In this document: positions 1 to 5,100 of the stretch, piece after piece
Position numbering within the stretch: position 1 is the first letter of the stretch
Layout of the letters: each line of letters opens with the position of its first letter
NCBI GenBank assembly: GCA_021813235.1
Contig: JAKALG010000017.1
Coordinates: 1-11,837 of the forward strand
Direction of reading: 5' to 3'
Length of the DNA: 11,837 nucleotides
DNA from: a bacterium
GTDB taxonomy: Bacteria > Patescibacteria > Paceibacteria > UBA9973
Notes under the pieces: generated by a model
The model's input: the letters and a program-made list of their open reading frames with translations, nothing else
Database searches by the model: none
What the model was told of the DNA's origin: nothing
Translations under genes and position numbers: made by a program

Positions 1-290
1 TGATAGGTCTTTCCTGCGGTGTTCTTGATCGTTGCGGTTATTCCTTCTTGACCTCTCGTAACAGTCAAAGTATCGGTAGAGCGTGAAGTACATCGTATAA
101 TTTCTTTGTTTGGGTCGTCAGTAGGGTCTGAATAATCAGTAGAGTTCCACCATACCAAATTAAACGCACCATCACTTGATGGAAGCGGTAATTTAGCTCC
201 GTCTCCTGACTGCAATACTATTGACGTTGCCAAAGCGTCATAACCTGTCGATACTATAACTTTTGCGAAATTTTTTACTGGGTCTAACAT
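1..290 (-). CDS. Phage structural protein, N-terminal part (cut by window edge)
   Basis: An open frame starts with ATG at 290-288 and runs off the left edge after 96 codons with no stop. The protein begins MLDPVKNFAKVIVSTGYDA and contains a GDGAKLP segment, the tryptophan pair in FNLVWWNSTDY, an acidic SDPTDDPNKEI stretch and a TLTVTRGQEG turn near the break. This N-terminal arrangement is one I recognise from uncharacterised tail or minor structural proteins of phages, where a small beta domain precedes a variable body. It lies 47 nt downstream of the 190-aa virion-type gene, which fits a tail or neck role. The start has no clear Shine-Dalgarno; the leader is A-rich and ends ACATATG. The C-terminal body that would define function is outside the window, so receptor binding, enzyme activity or a purely structural role cannot be separated. 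Confidence 0.7.
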   Translation of the reverse strand, partial: MLDPVKNFAKVIVSTGYDALATSIVLQSGDGAKLPLPSSDGAFNLVWWNSTDYSDPTDDPNKEIIRCTSRSTDTLTVTRGQEGITATIKNTAGKTY

Positions 291-337
291 ATGTTTTTTA
301 GATACTTCTTATTTTCAAACTGTTTCATTAGAAGTTA

Positions 338-910
338 TTAGCTCATCGCCACTTTCCAAATAATCTGTAATGTGTCTCCGTTCTGAACATTGATTGCCGA
401 GAATACCTGACGACAAAGCAATGTGCCTACCGAAGCCGCATTCAAAACACCTGATTCAGTAACTGCCACGTTTCCTAATACCGAAAACTGTTTCAAGAGT
501 TGCGCAGTATCATTTGCTACGGTTGTAGTAACAAGTGAAGTTGTTGCTGCCGCTCTTGAAAGTCCTGAACCGACTGTCTCTGTTTGAAGGGTAGTATCAG
601 TTACGTTTGCTGCATTTATTCCTGTCCCTACTGCAATGTAGGTAAATGCTGGTACTGAACCAACTCCATTACAAAGTCCTGCTTGTGCTGCCTTTCCTGC
701 ATTCGTAACAAGATTTTTTACAATCTTTTCTTTCTTCCACGTTCCGAAAAGAAACGGAATCTTAACAGTAAGAGGGGATACAATTCCTTTCTTCATTAAG
801 AATCGGAATAATTTATTCTCCTGAAAGATAGGTTTTGCATTTCCGTCTTTATCAAATACTTGATATGCTACGTTTCCAATTCCCATTTTAATTTGTGCTA
901 TGTTTTCCAT
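338..910 (-). CDS. Phage virion-associated protein, 190 aa, function unknown
   Basis: The first third is basic and mixed (KIPFLFGTWKKEKIVKN). The rest is rich in Thr, Ala and Val and looks like a beta fold. Recognisable pieces are VTNAGKAAQAGLCNG (about 68-82), FTYIAVGTG (about 89-97), TVGSGLSRAAATTSLVTTT (about 112-130), VTESGVLNAASVGTLLCRQ (about 149-167) and a C-terminal INVQNGDTLQIIWKV. This order is familiar from small structural proteins encoded near head-tail genes in many uncultured phages; I know no assigned function. It follows the head-tail adaptor with a 27-nt gap and precedes another structural gene, so a tail, neck or fibre-associated role is an inference. The leader is AT-rich (ATAAATAAATAAC) with no Shine-Dalgarno at normal spacing; an AAAGGTC block lies 21 nt upstream of ATG. 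Confidence 0.75.
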   Translation of the reverse strand: MENIAQIKMGIGNVAYQVFDKDGNAKPIFQENKLFRFLMKKGIVSPLTVKIPFLFGTWKKEKIVKNLVTNAGKAAQAGLCNGVGSVPAFTYIAVGTGINAANVTDTTLQTETVGSGLSRAAATTSLVTTTVANDTAQLLKQFSVLGNVAVTESGVLNAASVGTLLCRQVFSAINVQNGDTLQIIWKVAMS

Positions 911-937
911 AATTTGTTATTTATTTATCCCGACCTT

Positions 938-1636
938 TTAATACTGCCATCCTGAAATTGGTAATCCTTTCGACTGTAAAGGAGTTTGCATTCCAGAACC
1001 GATGACAGCGATGATTTGATTTGTTTTCTTTTCATATTCAGCTTCTTGTTTTGTATTGTCTTTTGATGTGTTTTCTAAATATATTGATGCAATTTTATAC
1101 GCAAGTACCATATAATCTAATGATTCTGGGTAATTGATATTATCGGTTGTTGCTACAAATGTTTGCGGAGCAATAAAATAGTTAATTTTTAATGCATTTG
1201 TGAGTGCCTGTGTAGGAGTAGGGAATATTTCAAACCAATCTCCGTGGACATCAATCATAGGGCTCGAAATTGGCTGATTTTGTCTTAAAAAGTCAAGTGT
1301 TACTCCTTCTGCTAAATTAGAGGCATCAATCTGTTCTGGTGTTACAAAAAGCAACGGATTCGTTGGGTCTTGTAAGTTAACTTCGATTGATTTTAATAAA
1401 TACATATCAGTAGGAAATGTAAACTTCCCAGGATACGCTCCTATATTTATTTCATTTGATGTTATGCTCCGTTTTGCTTCCTGATTAAATAAATCTTCTC
1501 TTTTCCCGATAAGATGCATACGCAAATCTAGTATCGCTTCATTTGCGTAATCAATTGCGTCTGTATCGGTAAGACCATTTGAATCGGTTAATGCTTTCAA
1601 ACGAGCTTGTCTAATTACATCTGATAATGTTGCCAT
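938..1636 (-). CDS. Head-tail adaptor (connector) protein
   Basis: This 232-aa protein has the plan of phage adaptor proteins that dock under the portal ring. An N-terminal helical part (DAIDYANEAILDLRMHLI, about 26-43) is followed by a beta-rich middle (FPTDMYLLKSIEV, about 74-86; DWFEIFPTPTQ, about 132-142; KINYFIAPQTF, about 149-159). A C-terminal helix starts at YPESLDYMVLAYKIASIYLE. Family members bridge portal and tail and help close the head after packaging. Position directly after the major capsid gene supports this. It is separated from the capsid stop by a 59-nt GC-rich spacer with two hairpins, the nearer ending 6 nt before ATG, and there is no Shine-Dalgarno. Assignment rests on fold-like pattern and gene order rather than a catalytic motif; a tail completion protein is the alternative. 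Confidence 0.72.
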   Translation of the reverse strand: MATLSDVIRQARLKALTDSNGLTDTDAIDYANEAILDLRMHLIGKREDLFNQEAKRSITSNEINIGAYPGKFTFPTDMYLLKSIEVNLQDPTNPLLFVTPEQIDASNLAEGVTLDFLRQNQPISSPMIDVHGDWFEIFPTPTQALTNALKINYFIAPQTFVATTDNINYPESLDYMVLAYKIASIYLENTSKDNTKQEAEYEKKTNQIIAVIGSGMQTPLQSKGLPISGWQY

Positions 1637-1642
1637 ATAAAT

Positions 1643-1658
1643 CCAGCGTCAATGCTGG
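1643..1658 (-). promoter_or_regulatory. Hairpin abutting adaptor start codon
   Basis: In the minus-strand RNA, CCAGC pairs with GCTGG around the 6-nt loop ATTGAC. The stem ends 6 nt before the adaptor ATG at 1636, so it lies in the ribosome footprint. It may modulate translation or act in 3'-end processing of the capsid message. It is only 5 bp, so moderate evidence. Confidence 0.35.
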
Positions 1659-1664
1659 GGGGAA

Positions 1665-1682
1665 GGCAGGAATAATCCCGCC
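1665..1682 (-). promoter_or_regulatory. GC-rich hairpin after major capsid stop, possible attenuator
   Basis: In the transcript, GGCGGGA pairs with TCCTGCC (one G-U pair) around a TTAT loop, 13 nt after the capsid stop codon. It is followed by TTCCCCCC, not a U-run, so a classic intrinsic terminator is unlikely. Partial termination, RNase processing or protection of the capsid mRNA 3' end would suit a gene that must be expressed far above the downstream adaptor. These uses are inference. Confidence 0.45.
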
Positions 1683-1695
1683 CTCGCCCTCAGAA

Positions 1696-2628
1696 CTAAG
1701 CTGATACTGCTGATTCCAAGCGAACGATACGAGCCTCTTCAAAGCGAGTTACGCCGAGAGTAGCCTTCGCGCCAATTGAACTAAATACATTCAATGGGTT
1801 GTTGCTATCTGCCTGCATAACAAGGATTGGAGTTGGTTCTTGGAAATATCCCCACCCAAAGCTCTCATTGCCGATAAAGGTTGTTGGATAAACCGTTACG
1901 GTTGAGCTGAAGGTCTGGACGTTTGCCGAAGAAAGAACACGCGCACCACGGAAATCTCCAATTTTTCCTTCTCGAAGACCCTGAACGCTGGTATAGCGTC
2001 CAACATCAGTGAAGGAACCAGTGGAAGTGTTGAACATTAAATCGTGTTCAACGTTCGGATGTGCAATGGCTACGTAGTATCCACCCTCAAAAGGCATAAG
2101 TCCTGCGTTGCTTGCGGTTCGGAGTTTTCGAATTGCGACACCATACTGGGTCGTTTCTGCGATATCACCAGCCGCGAGAGCTGCACGTGAGTTTTTACCC
2201 CCCTCATAAATTACGTTAGTACCTGCATTAACAACTGTCTGCACTGCTACGTCAATCTGGCGCATAAGTGCTGCCTTTACTTGGCGAATTGCAGCATCGA
2301 TTACTTCGATTGCTGAATTACGTACCAAGAGGTCTGAAACCTGCACGACAAGTCCGTACTGGGTTGGTCCTGCTTTATAAGCGGTTGAACCCCATACAAC
2401 TGCCGTTGGATTTACACCCTCACCAAGTCCTGCGGGAACAATTGTTGATACTGAAGAAGTTGCTATCTGTGAAGTCTGTGGGAAGACAAGCTGGTCAAAA
2501 CCTTTCGGAATGTCTCGCTTGACTCCGAGCTTCGGAAATTGAAGCTCTGGCTCCAAAGTGTAGATTTCCTTCGTAACATAATTGATAAGAAGGTCTGCTG
2601 CCCACTGTGTACGAGTAGTTACTGTCAT
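1696..2628 (-). CDS. Major capsid protein, N4-gp56 family type
   Basis: This 310-aa protein forms the icosahedral shell. It carries the pattern of the N4-gp56 major capsid family (HK97-like fold). The N-terminus, with RTQWAADLLINYVTKEIYTL, precedes the likely E-loop region (about 50-95). A spine-like helix (SAIEVIDAAIRQVKAALMRQ, about 105-124) follows. Diagnostic are YYVAIAHPNVEHDLMF (184-199), GKIGDFRGARVLSS (221-234), FIGNESFGWGYF (251-262) and the C-terminal GVTRFEEARIVRLESA. Length is within the family range. It lies 14 nt after the scaffold gene, the usual scaffold-capsid order. There is no Shine-Dalgarno; the leader ends CACACTATG. The gene ends in TAG where most neighbours use TAA. Its base composition is clearly GC-richer than the flanking genes, fitting translational selection on a highly expressed gene or separate ancestry. 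Confidence 0.92.
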   Translation of the reverse strand: MTVTTRTQWAADLLINYVTKEIYTLEPELQFPKLGVKRDIPKGFDQLVFPQTSQIATSSVSTIVPAGLGEGVNPTAVVWGSTAYKAGPTQYGLVVQVSDLLVRNSAIEVIDAAIRQVKAALMRQIDVAVQTVVNAGTNVIYEGGKNSRAALAAGDIAETTQYGVAIRKLRTASNAGLMPFEGGYYVAIAHPNVEHDLMFNTSTGSFTDVGRYTSVQGLREGKIGDFRGARVLSSANVQTFSSTVTVYPTTFIGNESFGWGYFQEPTPILVMQADSNNPLNVFSSIGAKATLGVTRFEEARIVRLESAVSA

Positions 2629-2642
2629 AGTGTGTATTGGTC

Positions 2643-3140
2643 TTAGATAGTTATTTCACCATTACGTTCTGCTTCGATAAGTGCACTCCTCAATTCTGAT
2701 GATGTCATATCTTTAGGAGATTTACCATCTGCATTAGTAATAGGTGTACTGGCAGAACCACCAAAATTACTTCGTTCTATTTTTGCTTGCTGTGTTTGCT
2801 CTGCGGTTTGCAAAGCGTTGTTCTTTGAAAGTATAGACACTGTTGCGTCTTCTGGGTCATAGCCCTTATCGACTAGTTCTTTGATTTTATCTTTGAACTC
2901 TGATGCCTTTGGGTACTTTTTAGAGAGTTCAGCGTGCTTATTTTCGAATTCCATAGTTTTTAGTTTTTCCTCTGCTATCCTAGCACGATTTTCTGCATCG
3001 GTTGCTTTGGTTTCTGCTTCAGTTTTTTTATCTAAGGCGTCTTTTATCCTTTTATCTATTTTTGTTTCGACCTTACCATCTGCTTGTCCATCAACTTCTG
3101 GCACTACATTGGCTGCGTTAATATTTATTTCGTCTGGCAT
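2643..3140 (-). CDS. Capsid scaffolding protein
   Basis: A 165-aa, highly charged, cysteine- and tryptophan-free protein. Residues about 24-75 (KVETKIDKRIKDALDKK onward through EAETKATDAENRARIAEEK) form an almost uninterrupted heptad-friendly helix, a predicted coiled coil. A second helical part follows (about 76-120), then a low-complexity linker (SNFGGSASTPITNADGKSP) and a short C-terminal helix (SSELRSALIEAERNGEITI). Phage scaffolds direct capsid protein into procapsids through a coiled-coil body and a short C-terminal capsid-binding segment, then leave before packaging. The position immediately before the major capsid gene, and the composition, are the main evidence. No protease is visible in the window, so whether it is cleaved or exits intact is unknown. 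A 10-bp hairpin lies 11 nt upstream of ATG, and there is no Shine-Dalgarno. Confidence 0.85.
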   Translation of the reverse strand: MPDEININAANVVPEVDGQADGKVETKIDKRIKDALDKKTEAETKATDAENRARIAEEKLKTMEFENKHAELSKKYPKASEFKDKIKELVDKGYDPEDATVSILSKNNALQTAEQTQQAKIERSNFGGSASTPITNADGKSPKDMTSSELRSALIEAERNGEITI

Positions 3141-3151
3141 AGTTTTTGTAT

Positions 3152-3179
3152 GCCTCTATGGCGCCGAACCCATAGAGGC
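3152..3179 (-). promoter_or_regulatory. Strong 10-bp hairpin in scaffold leader
   Basis: GCCTCTATGG (3179-3170) pairs perfectly with CCATAGAGGC (3161-3152) in the minus-strand RNA, with an 8-nt loop. It fills most of the 54-nt gap between the zinc-ribbon stop (3195) and the scaffold ATG (3140). The downstream sequence ATACAAAAACT has no U-run, so it is not a good terminator in this direction. It more likely controls scaffold translation, mRNA processing or mRNA stability. Confidence 0.55.
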
Positions 3180-3194
3180 GTTTAATTTTACCCG

Positions 3195-3572
3195 TTACGA
3201 CTTAGGGCTAAATCCCATCTCTTTATTGAACTTGTCCTGACACGCATAGTCAGAACAGACAATGGTATATACTCCTGGTTGTCCGTCAATTTCAAAAACA
3301 TTCATCTTTCTATCTTTGATAATGTCGGAACGTCCACAGTAAGTACAAAACAATTCTAATCCATTATAATGAGGACAAATTGTATATTGTTGGTCTGGAG
3401 CAACCTTTGCATCTAATAGTCCGCAATGTTCACATACGCCTCCAACGATTGCAGGAAACTTCTTTCCTGTTTTAGTGAGAGGGCGTGCCTTAAGTTGAAC
3501 CTTAGGAGTTGTAGGTTTTTCCTGTACACCATCATTCTGTGTCTCTTCAACGATTTTCTTTTCTTTTGGCAT
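3195..3572 (-). CDS. Cysteine-rich zinc-ribbon protein in head cluster
   Basis: This 125-aa protein is not one I can name. The N-terminal 40 residues are charged and probably disordered (KEKKIVEETQ, then a Lys/Thr/Pro-rich part). The remainder has eight likely metal ligands: C47-x2-C50 (CEHC), C66 and H68 (CPH), C76-x2-C79 (CTYC), then C106 and C111 in CSDYAC. This suggests two zinc sites, the second possibly completed by the last pair. Zinc ribbons usually bind nucleic acid or stabilise small proteins. No enzymatic motif is visible. It lies between a 104-aa protein (1-nt gap) and the scaffold, inside the head operon, so it is expressed with virion genes. It could be a minor head component, a DNA-binding packaging accessory or a late regulator. 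The start follows an A/T-rich leader without Shine-Dalgarno. Confidence 0.75.
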   Translation of the reverse strand: MPKEKKIVEETQNDGVQEKPTTPKVQLKARPLTKTGKKFPAIVGGVCEHCGLLDAKVAPDQQYTICPHYNGLELFCTYCGRSDIIKDRKMNVFEIDGQPGVYTIVCSDYACQDKFNKEMGFSPKS

Positions 3573-3573
3573 A

Positions 3574-3888
3574 TTATTGTTTATTTATTTGACCTTTTTG
3601 TCTGGATACTATGTTGTCATAGAATAATTCAAGTTTATCTAAATCAAGTTTCTCTAACTCTTGTATTCCACCTTGTAAACGGAATACTTCTGTTGGTTCA
3701 TTTTCGTTTTTTAGTCGTGAACTACATCGAGAAAGATTTAATTCAATTACTGACGACCTGAATGTCTTAAAGAACGGATTTTGTTTCAAATGCTTTATTG
3801 CTTCAAGGAGAAGTGTTGCAAATTGTGGGTCTTGTGGAAGTACAATCTTTTCTTCTTCTCCTTGATAGCCTTTTACTGCTTTTTTCAT
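3574..3888 (-). CDS. Conserved-type small head-cluster protein, 104 aa
   Basis: Not confidently recognised. The N-terminus is charged (MKKAVKGYQGEEEKIV), then a predominantly helical body: FATLLLEAIKHLKQNPFFKTF (about 23-43), SSVIELNLSRCSSRLKN (about 45-61) and VFRLQGGIQELEKLDLDKL (about 68-86). A short helix followed by an arginine-leucine-glutamine-glycine segment and another acidic helix resembles small helical proteins often found among phage head genes, but this is a loose impression. It starts 4 nt after the 145-aa gene; AAAGG about 9 nt before ATG overlaps the upstream stop and is one of the few plausible Shine-Dalgarno sites here. It ends 1 nt before the zinc-ribbon start, suggesting co-translation. 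Confidence 0.7.
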   Translation of the reverse strand: MKKAVKGYQGEEEKIVLPQDPQFATLLLEAIKHLKQNPFFKTFRSSVIELNLSRCSSRLKNENEPTEVFRLQGGIQELEKLDLDKLELFYDNIVSRQKGQINKQ

Positions 3889-3892
3889 ACGA

Positions 3893-4330
3893 TTAACCTT
3901 TATCTTGGTTATGTGCGTACAAAGTCAAAGTCCAATTTGCTGCTGAAGGTGAGCCAGCATAGACATAGCTAATCTTAATGTTTCGAGAAAGAATAGGTAC
4001 GCCAGCCGCATTTGCAGAAATTGTCTTATCACCTACTGCACCGACACCTGCTGAACCAGCCTGTGAATTTGGAAGAATGTGCCACAATGGATTTGCGGTT
4101 GCACCAGTTGCTTGTGTAAAGTGTGCAACATCAAACCAAGTCGTTCCCCCATCATCAGTTGTCTGGACATAAACATCGAGCGTTGGCGAGGTTCCCCCTG
4201 AAAGCGTTGTTACCGATAGTTTTCCAACTAATGAGAAATAATCATTATTTGGAGCGATAAATGATGTCGAGGAACTCGTGGTTGCTGTTACAGTAAGCGT
4301 TTGGATTGCCTGAAGTGGTTGTCTAATCAT
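3893..4330 (-). CDS. Beta-rich virion protein, possible capsid decoration protein (145 aa)
   Basis: The sequence is dominated by Thr, Ser, Gly, Ala and Val with alternating hydrophobic strands and almost no helix: LTVTATTSSSTSFIAP, KLSVTTLSGGTSPTLDVYV, TTWFDVAHFTQATG, NIKISYVYAG and NWTLTLYAHNQ. This is the look of a beta-sandwich surface protein. Its second strand block (SVTTLSGG then DVYVQ) resembles the corresponding block of the 129-aa protein at 4706-5095 (NVKTLSSGG then FVQ), so the two may be distant paralogues. Sitting between portal and scaffold genes, it is probably a head surface or stabilising protein, although a fibre or adhesion role is possible. No enzymatic motif. Its leader lacks a Shine-Dalgarno and has AAAGGTC 23 nt before ATG. 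Confidence 0.7.
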   Translation of the reverse strand: MIRQPLQAIQTLTVTATTSSSTSFIAPNNDYFSLVGKLSVTTLSGGTSPTLDVYVQTTDDGGTTWFDVAHFTQATGATANPLWHILPNSQAGSAGVGAVGDKTISANAAGVPILSRNIKISYVYAGSPSAANWTLTLYAHNQDKG

Positions 4331-4358
4331 ATTGTTGTATTCTAGTTATTCACGACCT

Positions 4359-4532
4359 TTATACTCTGGAAGCGAGATTTTTATGAAACTTTTTTGTACT
4401 CGCTGTTTTCTTAATTTTAACCTTTCCTGTATGGAGTTCAGATTTTAATTTCCCTTTCTGTTTTCCAGTTAATGGGCTTACCTTGGAAAGAAGAAATCGA
4501 ACCTGTCTCTTACTTTTTGTTTTTGCTGCCAT
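4359..4532 (-). CDS. Small, very basic protein (57 aa)
   Basis: The frame ATG 4532-4530 to TAA 4361-4359 encodes a 57-aa protein with about one third Lys or Arg and few acidic residues (begins MAAKTKSKRQVRFLLSK). It starts one base after the stop of the 59-aa gene and fills an otherwise empty stretch, which supports it being real. The C-terminus STKKFHKNLASRV resembles the end of the preceding 59-aa protein (KTKKFQKSLDKYQSRY), suggesting a shared binding tail. The charge fits a nucleic-acid-binding or capsid-interior protein, by inference only. It loosely recalls small Lys/Gly/Ser phage proteins found in head clusters. There is no Shine-Dalgarno, so coupling to the upstream stop is the likely means of translation. 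Confidence 0.6.
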   Translation of the reverse strand: MAAKTKSKRQVRFLLSKVSPLTGKQKGKLKSELHTGKVKIKKTASTKKFHKNLASRV

Positions 4533-4533
4533 A

Positions 4534-4713
4534 TTAGTATCTTGATTGATATTTATCTAATGACTTTTGGAACTTCTTAGTCTTCATCATCTTACTCATC
4601 GTTGCTTTCTTTATGGGCATTTTAGAAATCATCGGCGAGTCTTTAAGACCAATCATTGAAGGTTTCATTCCTTTTGCAAACTGCATACCCTCTGGCTTAT
4701 ATTTTTTATTCAT
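4534..4713 (-). CDS. Small Met/Lys-rich protein (59 aa)
   Basis: The frame ATG 4713-4711 to TAA 4536-4534 encodes 59 aa beginning MNKKYKPEGMQFAKGMKPSM. There are about ten methionines, often followed or preceded by Lys, Ser or Pro (SPMISKMP, ATMSKMMKTKK), and no Cys or Trp. The ATG overlaps the end of the 129-aa gene by 8 bases, and the stop is 1 nt from the next small gene, so the two small genes form a coupled chain. The C-terminal TKKFQKSL motif is echoed in the 57-aa neighbour. I know no family for it. A minor virion, scaffold-like or packaging-associated peptide is conceivable because of location only. Confidence 0.6.
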   Translation of the reverse strand: MNKKYKPEGMQFAKGMKPSMIGLKDSPMISKMPIKKATMSKMMKTKKFQKSLDKYQSRY

Positions 4714-5095
4714 AGTTATACATCACTGCGTAGACATCTGCTTCGAATGAGGTTGGTGAACCTGTTACGTTGATGACTACTTGTTTTGCATGACCTTTTC
4801 CAAGTAACGCATTTGCCGAGAATGAAGCTTGCGTTCCATTGATTGCATTAGTAAGTGTGGTAACACCAGTTGCTGAAATAGTCCCCGTTGCTGCTGTCTG
4901 AACGAATAAATCAGAAAATTGCTCTTGTACTGCGAATGTTGCACCGCCACTAGAGAGTGTTTTGACATTAATAATAACATCCATAAACTTTTCTGAACTA
5001 TGGAGTCCGCCTACATTTGTGGGAAAACTAAACGTGCCACCAGTTGTTGCTGTTGTTGAAAGAACTTGTACTATATTTTTAATTGTATTTGCCAT
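4706..5095 (-). CDS. Beta-rich virion protein, possible capsid decoration protein (129 aa)
   Basis: A 129-aa Thr/Ala/Val/Gly-rich protein with strand-like blocks: NIVQVLSTTATTGGTFSF, FMDVIINVKTLSSGGATF, DLFVQTAATGTISATG, KQVVINVTG and FEADVYAVMYNY. It has no cysteine and little predicted helix, consistent with a beta sandwich on the virion surface. It follows the portal gene with a 5-nt gap. The similar composition and the shared TLSxGG block relate it weakly to the 145-aa protein. Phage head clusters often hold a decoration or stabilisation protein here, but the family cannot be named from sequence alone. The leader ATAATATATATG has no Shine-Dalgarno at normal spacing; AAAGGTC within the last portal codons is 20 nt before ATG. 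Confidence 0.7.
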   Translation of the reverse strand: MANTIKNIVQVLSTTATTGGTFSFPTNVGGLHSSEKFMDVIINVKTLSSGGATFAVQEQFSDLFVQTAATGTISATGVTTLTNAINGTQASFSANALLGKGHAKQVVINVTGSPTSFEADVYAVMYNYE

Positions 5096-5100
5096 ATATA

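Noticed and set aside
291..337. Weak inverted repeat ACTTCT/AGAAGT in the gap before the left-edge gene
   Set aside because: A 6-bp AT-rich stem with a roughly 20-nt loop is too weak to claim.
3363..3368. TATAAT on the minus strand inside the zinc-ribbon gene
   Set aside because: No extended -10, no -35 at workable spacing, and it does not match the flanking motif of the better promoters.
2268..3761. Plus-strand open frames at 2268-2522, 2881-3240 and 3426-3761
   Set aside because: They are antisense shadows of the capsid, scaffold, zinc-ribbon and 104-aa genes. They lack sensible domain content and ribosome sites, and the minus-strand products are recognisable or better formed.
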